Of a stretch of DNA of 53,675 nt, positions 1 to 8,274 are shown one piece after another. The stretch covers positions 1 through 53,675 of the forward strand of contig CAYHFW010000016.1 in the NCBI GenBank assembly GCA_964355975.1, in the 5' to 3' direction. The notes under the pieces were generated by a model, which saw nothing but the letters and a program-made list of their open reading frames with translations, did not search any database and was not told the DNA's origin. This stretch comes from F1-60-MAGs104 sp964355975. GTDB taxonomy: Bacteria; Planctomycetota; Phycisphaerae; Phycisphaerales; SM1A02. Both the position numbers and the translations under genes were made by a program. Each line of letters opens with the position of its first letter. Within the stretch, counting starts at the first letter, position 1.

Positions 1-135
1 TGTGCATCCTTTTTACGTGGCCTGGATGCTCCACGACGCGCGACGACAGACCATGGCTGGCCAGTCGAAGCCAGTTCGGCCCCGATTGTCAAAGAACATG
101 AGTCAGTCTAGTGCGACTCGCGCTCACACGCGACT

Positions 136-141
136 TATACT
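136..141 (+). promoter_or_regulatory. Probable -10 box (TATACT) of the msrBA gene
   Basis: TATACT matches five of six bases of the sigma70-type -10 box and ends eight bases before the ATG at 150. Transcription would begin within a few bases of that ATG, so the mRNA would be nearly leaderless. No convincing -35 box lies 16 to 18 bases upstream. The rest of bases 1 to 149 shows no gene I can support. Confidence 0.5.
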
Positions 142-149
142 CGCGATTT

Positions 150-1256
150 ATGGGTCATTTGCGACAAAAACTTTGCGCAGGAGCCAGCGCGCTGATCATG
201 ACCCTCGGCTGCGCATGCGATCGATCGGTCGCAGAACAATCATCGACACCTCAGGAGCCCCCAGTCATGCGCGCCCCACCAGTTGCTCTCTCTCGTCACA
301 CCTATTCAAAGTCAGGATTCGACGTCACGCCACTCTCGCCAAGTTCTGTTGAAGAATTGGCCAAGAAACTGACTCCCGAGGCATATCGAGTGACGCAGAA
401 TGCAGGCACCGAGGCGGCGTTCTGCGGAAACCTCGTCGACAACAAACTGACGGGGGTCTATTGCTGCATCGTGTGCGGACTGCCTCTCTTCTCGAGTGAG
501 AGCAAGTTTCACTCAGGCACTGGATGGCCAAGCTTTTTCTCGCCGGTCGATCGTGCACATGTCACAGAAAAGGTTGACCGCGCGCACGGCATGGAGCGAA
601 TCGAAATCAACTGCGCACGCTGTCGCGCGCATCTTGGACATGTCTTCGACGATGGTCCCGCACCAACCGGACGACGCTTCTGTCTCAACAGCGCAGCGCT
701 TGTCTTCTTCGAGAAAGGTTCCCCGATGCCAGCACAGAGTCAATCCATTCAAACGCAAACTGCATACTTCGCTGGGGGATGTTTCTGGGGAGTCGAACAC
801 ATCTTTCAAGAGGCTCCGGGTGTGATCTCAGCAACAAGCGGCTACATGCAAGGAACTGTGGTCGATCCAACATATAAGGACGTCTGCACTGGCGAGACAG
901 GACATGCCGAGGCGGTGCGTGTGATTTTTGATCCTGCAGTCATTTCGTATCGGCAACTTCTGGCAGGATTCTTTCTGCTGCACGATCCGACGCAAGTGAA
1001 TCGTCAAGGACCCGACCGCGGAACGCAGTATCGAAGCGGCGTCTTCTGTAGCGACGACCTGCAACTTGCAGAGGCGAAGGCGTACGTCACGCAGTTGTCA
1101 GCGGAGAAGAAATTCGACGCCCCGATCGCGACAGCAGTCGAGCGAGCGAAGGTTTTCTATCCCGCTGAGGAGTATCACCAGGATTATGTGCAAACCACTG
1201 GGAAAGTCTGCCATGTGGGAAATCCGTGGCCAGAAGTTCTCGGGGCGGCGAAGTGA
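150..1256 (+). CDS. msrBA: Bifunctional methionine sulfoxide reductase MsrB-MsrA, exported
   Basis: This enzyme reduces both epimers of methionine sulfoxide in damaged proteins. The MsrB domain comes first (about residues 60 to 185 of 368). It has a CxxC zinc pair at C106/C109, a second pair at C155/C158, and the RxCxN catalytic cysteine at C178. The MsrA domain follows, with its GCFWG catalytic cysteine at C211, the GETGHAEAV motif and a C-terminal resolving cysteine. The N-terminus is hydrophobic and ends in LGCAC, so it is probably a lipoprotein or secreted protein repairing envelope proteins; the lipobox is not canonical. I chose ATG 150 over the in-frame GTG at 111 because a -10 box ends eight bases upstream and this start gives a short signal peptide. 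The M28 peptidase gene overlaps its 3' end. Confidence 0.93.
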   Translation: MGHLRQKLCAGASALIMTLGCACDRSVAEQSSTPQEPPVMRAPPVALSRHTYSKSGFDVTPLSPSSVEELAKKLTPEAYRVTQNAGTEAAFCGNLVDNKLTGVYCCIVCGLPLFSSESKFHSGTGWPSFFSPVDRAHVTEKVDRAHGMERIEINCARCRAHLGHVFDDGPAPTGRRFCLNSAALVFFEKGSPMPAQSQSIQTQTAYFAGGCFWGVEHIFQEAPGVISATSGYMQGTVVDPTYKDVCTGETGHAEAVRVIFDPAVISYRQLLAGFFLLHDPTQVNRQGPDRGTQYRSGVFCSDDLQLAEAKAYVTQLSAEKKFDAPIATAVERAKVFYPAEEYHQDYVQTTGKVCHVGNPWPEVLGAAK

Positions 1257-3229
1257 CGATTCTCGCCGCGCTCTGCACAGCGTTGCTTGCATCGTCGACA
1301 TCGCGTGCCATCGCTGAGGCGCCGCTCTTGCGAGCGCTTGAGTCTGTGCCCACACCAGCCCAACTGCGCGTCTGGCACGACTTGCTCGGCAGTGAGCCGC
1401 ACGTTGCAGGTACAGACGGCGATGCACGGCAGATTCGCCGGCTCTCGTTTGCGTTTTCACAGATGGGATTGCAAGTCGAGACGCATGATTTCTTCGCGCT
1501 GCTCGCACGCCCGATTTCTGCCCGTCTTGAGATTGTCGAAGAGTCGAAATCGAATCAGTCAGCAGAACCGCCCAAACCATCGCGTCGCGGAATCCTGCCA
1601 GTGATTGAAGCGAATCTCGCTGAGGATCCCGCAGCTGCGCATCCTGACCTCAATTGGGGATGGAACGCCTACAGCGCGTCGGGCGATGTAACCGCGCAGG
1701 TCGTCTATGCGAACTATGGAACGCGCGAAGATTTTGCACGGCTCAAAGAACTCAACATCGATGTGACGGGCAAGATCGTCATCGCGCGATATGGCGGAAA
1801 CTTTCGTGGTTACAAGGCGAAGTTTGCGCAAGAAGCGGGGGCGATTGGTCTCTTGATGTACATCGACCCCGCCGACAGTGGATTCACCAAGGGTGATGTT
1901 TACCCGAGTGGAACGTGGGCCAACGACACGTGCATTCAACGTGGCTCGATCATGAGTCTTGACTATCCGGGCGATCCACTCACGCCAGGCCGAGCCGCAA
2001 CGAAAGATGCCGTGCGTCTCGATGAGGCTGCGGTGGCGCTTCCCAAGATCATCGTGCAGCCCATCGGTTATGGCGCCGCAGGAAAAATTCTCGCGCTCAT
2101 GAGTGGCAGCGAAGTCACAGATGCCGCGTGGCGCGGCGGGCTCACAATGCCATACCGCATCGAAGGGGGTGAGGCGCTCAAGGTTCATCTCAAGGTCGAA
2201 CAGAAGCGCGAGATTCGGCGCAGCGCCAACGTGATCGCGCGACTCAAAGGAAGTGCAGGGGATGGATCATTCGTCGTCATCGGCTGTCATCATGATGCGT
2301 GGGGATTCGGCGCGGCTGATCCACTTGCGGGAACGATCGTGCTGATGGAAACCGCGCGCGCTTTCGCAGAGAATGCACGCAATGGAGTGCTGCCAAAGAG
2401 CGACGTGCTCTTCTGCGCATGGGGTGCAGAAGAATTCGGCATCATCGGATCGACCGAGTGGGTCGAAGGTCACGAAGATGAACTCAAGAATGCGACGGCG
2501 TATATCAATCTTGATATGGCGTCGATGGGTCCAAATCTCGGCGTCGGCGCATCGCCCTCGCTGCAAGATGCAGTCGCGATCGCGTGCGGCATCGACGCGG
2601 CCAAGATCACTGCGATCGGCGGAGGAAGCGACCATGTTGGATTCCTCTTTCACTGCGGAGTGCCGAGCGTGACGATCGGCGCGGGCGGTGCGCCTGGTAC
2701 GAGCTACCACTCCAACTACGACACGACCGCGTGGTATCGAAAGACTGTTGGCGATGACTACGCCAGCGCGATGCTCGTGACGCGCGCGACGCTCGCGGTG
2801 GCCGCGCGCTGTGCGGATGACCAAAAGACACCAGTCTCTGCCGCAGCGCTCATTGATTCGGTACGAAAGCAGTGCGCGGCGCTTCAGGCCGATGCGGCCA
2901 AGAGTGGAACGCCGCTGAGTGCCGCACGCTCGGCCGCGGCAGGCAAGGTCGAGAGTTGCTTCGCGGCACTCACCGATGCGGCTGCGCAATTCGATGCGCG
3001 GTCGACCTTAGCGCAGGGGCGTGCGGTCGATCGTGCGCTGCTCGATCCCGCAGGAATCGGCGGCAGACCCTGGTTTCGAAGCCTCACACTCGCCTCAGAC
3101 CGCGATAGTGGCTATCGGGCGACGGCGTTGCCTGGATTGGCCGATGCGACCGATCTCGCTGCAATCGAGCAGGGCCAAGCGGCGCTTTGTGCGAGCGCAG
3201 CGCGTCTTTCGTTGATTCTGCAGCAATAA
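1226..3229 (+). CDS. Secreted M28 family zinc aminopeptidase/carboxypeptidase, PSMA-like
   Basis: This is a 667-residue exopeptidase in the glutamate carboxypeptidase II style: a signal peptide, an inserted PA-type domain (about residues 130 to 270), the M28 catalytic domain, and a helical tail like the transferrin-receptor dimerisation domain. The dizinc ligands are all visible: HHDAW near residue 355, ADPLAG, GAEEFG near 400 with the catalytic glutamate, NLDMAS near 427, and YHSNYD near 494. It probably trims peptides outside the cytoplasm. The start is GTG 1226, which gives a positively charged n-region (MARSSR). The alternative GTG at 1253 forms a GTGA overlap with the msrBA stop but lacks n-region charge. 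The two genes are very likely co-transcribed. Confidence 0.9.
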   Translation: MARSSRGGEVTILAALCTALLASSTSRAIAEAPLLRALESVPTPAQLRVWHDLLGSEPHVAGTDGDARQIRRLSFAFSQMGLQVETHDFFALLARPISARLEIVEESKSNQSAEPPKPSRRGILPVIEANLAEDPAAAHPDLNWGWNAYSASGDVTAQVVYANYGTREDFARLKELNIDVTGKIVIARYGGNFRGYKAKFAQEAGAIGLLMYIDPADSGFTKGDVYPSGTWANDTCIQRGSIMSLDYPGDPLTPGRAATKDAVRLDEAAVALPKIIVQPIGYGAAGKILALMSGSEVTDAAWRGGLTMPYRIEGGEALKVHLKVEQKREIRRSANVIARLKGSAGDGSFVVIGCHHDAWGFGAADPLAGTIVLMETARAFAENARNGVLPKSDVLFCAWGAEEFGIIGSTEWVEGHEDELKNATAYINLDMASMGPNLGVGASPSLQDAVAIACGIDAAKITAIGGGSDHVGFLFHCGVPSVTIGAGGAPGTSYHSNYDTTAWYRKTVGDDYASAMLVTRATLAVAARCADDQKTPVSAAALIDSVRKQCAALQADAAKSGTPLSAARSAAAGKVESCFAALTDAAAQFDARSTLAQGRAVDRALLDPAGIGGRPWFRSLTLASDRDSGYRATALPGLADATDLAAIEQGQAALCASAARLSLILQQ

Positions 3230-3242
3230 CGCAACAATTCTT

Positions 3243-3270
3243 TTGACTGCCCGTATCCAAGAGTTATAGT
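3243..3270 (+). promoter_or_regulatory. Sigma70-like promoter TTGACT-16-TATAGT
   Basis: TTGACT (3243-3248) and TATAGT (3265-3270) are separated by 16 bases and stand in the 113-base gap before the dehydrogenase gene. This is the best complete -35/-10 pair in the window. It predicts a leader of about 65 bases, which contains a small GC hairpin (TCCGC at 3282-3286 pairing with GCGGA at 3291-3295). Confidence 0.6.
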
Positions 3271-3342
3271 TCTAAGTCCCCTCCGCGGGGGCGGATCCAA
3301 TATCTGTCACTCCGCCTGAACGAAACTCACACACGAGATCCC

Positions 3343-4731
3343 ATGCGCCTAATCACTGCTGCCGCCATTGCACTCACCGCCACCTTTGCCATTCATGGAA
3401 GTTCAGCACTCGCTGGAACGACCGCGATCAAACCAAAGTTGGTGATCGGTACGGGGCTGACATATCCCACGACGATTGCGAGTGCGCCTGGTGACACTTC
3501 GCGGCTCTTCATTTGCCAGAAGCGTGGCGTGATTTCGATCGTCGATATTTCTGGAGCGACTCCAGTGTTGCTCACAACGCCGTTTCTTGACATCGATGCA
3601 CTCGTGACGGGTGGAGCGAGCGTCAGCGACGAGCAGGGGTTGCTTGGACTCTGCTTCGATCCTGACTACACGGCCAACGGACAGTTTTACGTCTACTACA
3701 CAACCGCTTCAACGAATCTCGTTGCGCGGTACATGCGTTCGGCGACAAATCCAAATGTTGCCGCGACCCCGGGCGTCACGCTACTGAGTTGGTCCGATCC
3801 ATACACCAACCACAACGGCGGTGACATTCACTTCAAGCCTGGAACACGCGACCTTTACATCGGTACTGGCGACGGCGGAAGCGCCAACGATCCTTCAGGC
3901 AATGGGCAGAATCTGCAGAGCAAACTCGGCAAAATGCACCGCATCACGCCAACCGTGGGTGGAACGACGCCGTACCACACGATTCCAGCGACCAATCCTT
4001 ACGTCGGCGGTGCAGTCACGACTGATGACACTGTCTGGGCCTACGGACTTCGCAATCCATGGCGTTGGAGTTTCGACAGCGCCAACGGCGACATGTACAT
4101 CGCAGACGTTGGTCAGAACGCAGTCGAAGAGGTCGATTACGCTGCGTCGAGCGCTGCTGGCGGACGCAATTACGGATGGCGCTGCACCGAAGGATCAAGT
4201 TGCACTGGATTGACTGGCTGCACCTGCAACGGCACAACGTTGACTGCGCCAGTGCGCACATACACCCATGCTGCCGCGGGTGGATATTGCATCACCGGTG
4301 GATACGTTTATCGGGGCTGCGCGATGCCTGACATGCAAGGCATCTACTTCTATGTCGATTACGCGACGAACAATTCATGGTCTTTCAAGATGGTCGGCGG
4401 CGCCGTCACCGAATTCGTGACTCGCAACTCTGAACTGCAAGTGGCGCTTGGTGGACAGACCGTCAATCAAATCGTTGCCTTTGGTGAAGATGGTCGTGGC
4501 GAGATGTACATGGCCGACCACGGCGGACAGATCTACAAGATCGTTCCAGCCTCGGGCGAAGTCACTTGCACACCGCCAAATCCAGCCGACTTGAACGATG
4601 ACGGAATTGTCGACGGAGCCGATCTCACCATCCTGCTCACATGTTGGGGAGCCGCTTGCGGCGACATCAACAGCGATGGCTTCACCGACGGATCGGACAT
4701 GGCGAGCTTGCTGAGCGCTTGGGGCACCTAA
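3343..4731 (+). CDS. Secreted PQQ-dependent sugar dehydrogenase-like beta-propeller with dockerin-like tail
   Basis: The 462-residue protein has a clear signal peptide (MRLITAAAIAL...ALA). The body resembles the soluble glucose/sorbosone dehydrogenase beta-propeller family: DEQGLLGLCFDPDY near residue 100, then YTNHNGGDIHF, GTGDGGSANDP, WAYGLRNPWRWSF, DVGQNAVEEVDY and NYGWRC. Family members oxidise aldoses using PQQ; the real substrate here is unknown. The last 48 residues are a dockerin-like tail with two calcium-loop repeats (DLNDDGIVDGADL and DINSDGFTDGSDM), each followed by a WG motif. It is monocistronic with its own promoter. A cysteine-rich insert (about residues 284 to 298) may form disulfides. 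Confidence 0.88.
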   Translation: MRLITAAAIALTATFAIHGSSALAGTTAIKPKLVIGTGLTYPTTIASAPGDTSRLFICQKRGVISIVDISGATPVLLTTPFLDIDALVTGGASVSDEQGLLGLCFDPDYTANGQFYVYYTTASTNLVARYMRSATNPNVAATPGVTLLSWSDPYTNHNGGDIHFKPGTRDLYIGTGDGGSANDPSGNGQNLQSKLGKMHRITPTVGGTTPYHTIPATNPYVGGAVTTDDTVWAYGLRNPWRWSFDSANGDMYIADVGQNAVEEVDYAASSAAGGRNYGWRCTEGSSCTGLTGCTCNGTTLTAPVRTYTHAAAGGYCITGGYVYRGCAMPDMQGIYFYVDYATNNSWSFKMVGGAVTEFVTRNSELQVALGGQTVNQIVAFGEDGRGEMYMADHGGQIYKIVPASGEVTCTPPNPADLNDDGIVDGADLTILLTCWGAACGDINSDGFTDGSDMASLLSAWGT

Positions 4732-4765
4732 ACCCCGCGCTCGGGCGCGCGACTGATCGCCGAAT

Positions 4766-5497
4766 TCACGATGGGTGATAGGGTGTCTTGCCGCGCATTC
4801 TGATGTTGACGAGTTCAACCGCGAGGGAGAATCCCATTGCGAAGTAGATCGCGCCCTTCGGGATGTGCACGTGAATTGATTCGAGCACGAGCCCCGCACC
4901 GATGAGCACCAAGAACGAGAGCGCGAGCGTCTTGAGTGTTGGATGGCGCTCAATGATTCGCGCGACAGCGCCCGCAAAAATCATCATCACAAAGACTGCG
5001 ACGATGATCGCGGCGACCATCACAGAGAGTTGGTTCGCCATTCCGATCGCAGTGAGCACTGAGTCGATCGAGAAGATGATGTCCATCATGCAAATCTGAA
5101 CGAGGATCATCGCGAGCAGCGCCTTCTTTTTTCCGAGTGCACCGTGGCCCTTGGGAGGCTCAACTTGATGATGCATCTCGAGCACGGCCTTTGCCATAAG
5201 CACGAGTCCGCCGGCGCCAAGTACGAGGTCGCGCGTGCTTGGGTTCCACGTGTGGCTCGAGATCGCGAGCGAAAAGAGCGGGGTTGTGAGCGAGGCGAGC
5301 CAACTAATGCAAAAGAGCAGCCCAATGCGAATGCCCATCGCGAGCGCGAGACCCACATTGCGCGCGTACTGCTGCTGTTCCTTTGGTAACCGACCGCAGA
5401 GGATCGCGATGTAAATGACGTTGTCAATGCCGAGAATGATTTCGAGGGCAGAGAGGGCAACGAAGGCGAGCACGCTGTCGAGGGTGAGGAGTTCCAT
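4766..5497 (-). CDS. TerC family integral membrane protein
   Basis: This 243-residue protein has about seven hydrophobic segments and the two hallmark acidic motifs of the TerC/Alx family: GIDNVIYI (D25) early, and SIDSVLTAIG (D145) in the middle. The family is linked to metal export, mainly manganese, and to tellurium resistance. The natural start is the ATG at 5497 (MELLTLDSV). A much longer open frame reaches 5707, but its extra N-terminus is charged and unlike the family, and it overlaps the divergent gene. Its start lies only 27 bases from the start of the DUF1573 gene, so the two promoters must be interleaved. Confidence 0.88.
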   Translation of the reverse strand: MELLTLDSVLAFVALSALEIILGIDNVIYIAILCGRLPKEQQQYARNVGLALAMGIRIGLLFCISWLASLTTPLFSLAISSHTWNPSTRDLVLGAGGLVLMAKAVLEMHHQVEPPKGHGALGKKKALLAMILVQICMMDIIFSIDSVLTAIGMANQLSVMVAAIIVAVFVMMIFAGAVARIIERHPTLKTLALSFLVLIGAGLVLESIHVHIPKGAIYFAMGFSLAVELVNIRMRGKTPYHPS

Positions 5498-5509
5498 ATT
5501 GGGCGGGGG

Positions 5510-5516
5510 TAAGATA
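5510..5516. promoter_or_regulatory. Shared bidirectional -10-like element TAAGATA
   Basis: The 27-base gap between the divergent starts is GC-rich except for TAAGATA. It reads TAAGAT on the plus strand, nine bases before the ATG at 5525, and TATCTT on the minus strand, thirteen bases before the ATG at 5497. One AT-rich heptamer could therefore serve both genes with very short leaders. On the plus strand an AGGAG ribosome-binding site (5516-5520) overlaps its end. Confidence 0.4.
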
Positions 5517-5524
5517 GGAGCGAC

Positions 5525-6613
5525 ATGAATCTGGCGCGCACTCTGGTCATCTCGGTCGGATTTACCCTCGCAGTCGTGGGTACAGAGCGCCTGCTCGCGC
5601 AATCCGCGCCTCCGCAAGCCGCACCACCACAGTCGGCATCGACTCCGCCCGTCGTCATCGACCCACCGCGCGTCGACTTTGGTCGCGTGCAACCTGGGTC
5701 GAAGCATCCAGCAAAGTTTGCAATTCGAAATGTCGGAAGCCAGCCTCTCACGATCAAGTCGGTCGTGCCGAGTTGCAAGTGCACCGACATCAACGCGCTT
5801 GCTGGATCGGTGATCGCCGCTGGCGCTTCTGTCGAATTGCTTGCAACGCTCGACGTCCCCGGAACGCCTGGTGAGAAAGAGGCGAAAGTCTTCTTGACGT
5901 TCGACGGATATCCCGCACCAGTGATGGCGATGCTCAAGGCCGACGCATCACTGTCAATACGCGCGAATCCTGCATACATCGATGCGCTGAAACAAGTCTC
6001 AGCTGGAACGGTCGAGGTGTCAGCGACGGATGGCAAACCGTTTCTCATTTTGAGTGCAGGAGGCGCCGCGCCGATTTTCGACGGGTTTGACAGTGCAAAG
6101 GATGCTCCGCGCGCTTCGTACACACTGCGCTGGACTGCATCGACCGCTCCGTGCGAATCGATGCCGCTCTGGTGGGTGATCGAGACTGACCGCATCGATT
6201 GCCCACTCATTCCGATGCGTGTGCGACACGAGTGCACGGGATCGCGCGCCGATCCGGCGAAGGCCGCTCGATTCTGGTTCGTGCCAGAACCGCTCGGCGT
6301 CGCGGGGCGACTCGCGCAAGGGCAGTCGACTCTGATCCCGATCACAATCGAGCACTACAACCCATCGGGCAAGGGGGCGGTCGTTCGCCCCGAGTGGTCG
6401 CAGGTGCTTGCAGTGCGCTCGCTTTCGCCGCAGATTGTTGCTTCACTCGAAGGGGTTCGCCCAGGAAACAAGGATGATCTCGCGGTTCTGGTGCGTGTTT
6501 CTGCTGCGGCTGGCGTGACAGGAATCGTCTACGGATTCATCGAAATCGAAACAGCAACGGGTCGCGGGGCGGTCGCGATCGCGATGCAGGCCGCCGCGAG
6601 TTCAAGCCCATGA
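5525..6613 (+). CDS. Exported DUF1573 domain protein
   Basis: A signal peptide (MNLARTLVISVG...LAQ) is followed by a DUF1573 domain at about residues 45 to 150: DFGRVQPGSK, FAIRNVGSQPLTI, VPSCKCTD. This is an immunoglobulin-like, Hydin/ASPM-type fold common in Bacteroidetes and planctomycetes, usually periplasmic or on the cell surface, with no known enzymatic role. The remaining 200 residues seem to form one or two more beta-sandwich modules. An AGGAG site four bases before ATG 5525 fixes the start. It begins a run with the phosphoesterase and tsaB; the next gene starts in an ATGA overlap. Confidence 0.85.
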   Translation: MNLARTLVISVGFTLAVVGTERLLAQSAPPQAAPPQSASTPPVVIDPPRVDFGRVQPGSKHPAKFAIRNVGSQPLTIKSVVPSCKCTDINALAGSVIAAGASVELLATLDVPGTPGEKEAKVFLTFDGYPAPVMAMLKADASLSIRANPAYIDALKQVSAGTVEVSATDGKPFLILSAGGAAPIFDGFDSAKDAPRASYTLRWTASTAPCESMPLWWVIETDRIDCPLIPMRVRHECTGSRADPAKAARFWFVPEPLGVAGRLAQGQSTLIPITIEHYNPSGKGAVVRPEWSQVLAVRSLSPQIVASLEGVRPGNKDDLAVLVRVSAAAGVTGIVYGFIEIETATGRGAVAIAMQAAASSSP

Positions 6614-7494
6614 GTGCACTTCCCGAAACTGACTTTCGGGATGCCGCCACGATGGTCGACGTCTTTCAGCGCGCCGCAGAGAAGATGCACGCTTCGCCAC
6701 TTCGACGGGGGTCGATCGTGCACCTGCCATCGCGTGGGCGACTTTTGGCAACAGGTGATGTGCACGATTTTCCTGGACACCTCGAAACAATCATTCGCCT
6801 CGCGCAACTCGACGAGACCCCAGATCATCATGTGATGTTGCATGAGTTGATCCACGGCGAGCGACTGCTCAACGGGATGGACTTTTCATATCGCAACCTT
6901 GCGATCGTCGCGCAACTCGTGAATCAGTATCCGCTGCAAGTGCATCCACTGGTGGCGAATCACGAACTTGCGCAGTGTTTTCGCATCAGCGTGAGTAAGG
7001 GCGGAGGCGATCAGGTCGCGATGTTTGACGATGGGCTCGATTATGTTTTTGGTGATAGCGCAGAAGAGGTCGCGACGGCGATCAGAGAATTCGTACTCGC
7101 CATGCCGCTTGCGCTGCGGGCAGAAAATGGACTCTGGTGTTCACACTCGGTGCCCAATCGACTCGACTTTGATGAGACCGCATTCGATCGCACACTGACT
7201 CGCGAGGATTACGCATCGCCTTCTGGAACTGCGTGGTGCTTCGTGTGGGGACGATTGCAGAATCCAGAACATATCGCCGCGCTCCTGACGAAGTGCGGAT
7301 GCAAACTCTTCATCGTTGGACACTGTCACGCAGAGATGGGTATCGAGATCCCAGCGCCTGGACTCATCGTCATCAACAGTGACCACGAGCGGGGAGCCGT
7401 CGTGTTCATCGATCTTGAAAAACCCCTGCCAACAGCAGAAGAAGTGGTGAAATCAGCCATCCCGCTGGGTCTCTTTCGAACGGTTGAAGAATGA
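6610..7494 (+). CDS. Divergent calcineurin-like metallophosphoesterase
   Basis: The 294-residue cytoplasmic protein carries most motifs of the PPP-type phosphoesterase fold in order: GDVHD (D50, H52), NHEL (N117, H118), CSHS (H179) and VGHCH (H238, H240). The motif between them, normally GDxxDRG with the metal-bridging aspartate, reads HELIHGE here, so glutamate E80 takes the aspartate position and the DRG is lost. It could be a phosphoprotein phosphatase, a nucleotide phosphatase, or a drifted enzyme; the substrate cannot be told. It overlaps the previous gene by ATGA and tsaB by ATGA, so the three genes should be translated together. Confidence 0.78.
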   Translation: MSALPETDFRDAATMVDVFQRAAEKMHASPLRRGSIVHLPSRGRLLATGDVHDFPGHLETIIRLAQLDETPDHHVMLHELIHGERLLNGMDFSYRNLAIVAQLVNQYPLQVHPLVANHELAQCFRISVSKGGGDQVAMFDDGLDYVFGDSAEEVATAIREFVLAMPLALRAENGLWCSHSVPNRLDFDETAFDRTLTREDYASPSGTAWCFVWGRLQNPEHIAALLTKCGCKLFIVGHCHAEMGIEIPAPGLIVINSDHERGAVVFIDLEKPLPTAEEVVKSAIPLGLFRTVEE

Positions 7495-8207
7495 TCGGAA
7501 TACTTGCCATCGAGGCAAGCCAACGCATGACTTCGGTTGCTCTGCGCGGGGCGGATGGAGTCGTGCACGAGCGCGCTCCAACTGGCGATGCACGCGATCG
7601 CGACTTGTTGCTTCCAGCAATCATCGAACTCTGTGCAGCCGCTGGGCTCACGCGCCGCGACTTGACCGCGGTGGCCGTCTCAACAGGCCCAGGAGGATTC
7701 ACTGGATTGCGTGTCGCGCTCGCGACCGCCAAAGGGTTGTGTGAGTCGCTTGGAATTCCCGCTGTCGATGTCGCATCCGCGCTCGTCGCTGCATTGGGCG
7801 CGCGCACACTTTGGCAGCGCGACGAACGTGTATCGCACTGTTTGGTCGCACTTGCAAGCAAGGGCGACTCGTGTTGGCTCTCGACGATTGAAGCCCGCGC
7901 GGGCGGCGTGCCACAGCTCACACACGAAGGCAACGCAACCGCAGCACTGCTCGACGAGTCATCTGCGAAGATTCTGATTGCGGACGAACATCTGCCGAGC
8001 ACTCTGCGCCAACGGGCGCTCGAACTCGGGGTCGTGGTCGTGGCTCCGACTTTCGATGCGCGCGATTGCCTCACGATCGCCGAAGAACAGGTCGCGCAGG
8101 GGGCCACTCTCGATGCGACTGGGCTGCGTGTGCGCTATCCGCGCGAACCCGAGGCGGTCACGCTCTGGCGCGCCCGATATCCGAACGGATTTGTCGCAAA
8201 AAAGTGA
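7491..8207 (+). CDS. tsaB: tRNA threonylcarbamoyladenosine biosynthesis protein TsaB
   Basis: TsaB is the ASKHA-fold partner of TsaD in making the t6A modification at position 37 of ANN-decoding tRNAs. The N-terminal half is diagnostic: ILAIEASQ at the start, then VSTGPGGFTGLRVALATAKGL near residue 65. At 238 residues it has the family length. It starts in an ATGA overlap with the phosphoesterase gene. No tsaD, tsaC or tsaE lies in the window. Confidence 0.92.
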   Translation: MIGILAIEASQRMTSVALRGADGVVHERAPTGDARDRDLLLPAIIELCAAAGLTRRDLTAVAVSTGPGGFTGLRVALATAKGLCESLGIPAVDVASALVAALGARTLWQRDERVSHCLVALASKGDSCWLSTIEARAGGVPQLTHEGNATAALLDESSAKILIADEHLPSTLRQRALELGVVVVAPTFDARDCLTIAEEQVAQGATLDATGLRVRYPREPEAVTLWRARYPNGFVAKK

Positions 8208-8274
8208 GAGAATCGCTGTAGGTGCGCTCAAGCGCTGCATGTTTCGGGTCGATCGCATGGTGCAGGAGCCCCCA

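Noticed and set aside
1..110. Possible end or start of another gene at the left edge
   Set aside because: A frame from base 2 reads through the start of msrBA without any motif, and no minus-strand frame is convincing.
5107..6345. A 412-residue minus-strand frame over terC and the DUF1573 gene
   Set aside because: It is antisense to two recognisable genes, Ser/Arg-rich without family motifs, and typical of GC-rich shadow frames.
7978..8274. Upstream extension of the pseudo-receiver/GAF gene into tsaB
   Set aside because: The in-frame sequence lies inside tsaB; an AGGAG site six bases before ATG 8275 marks the real start.
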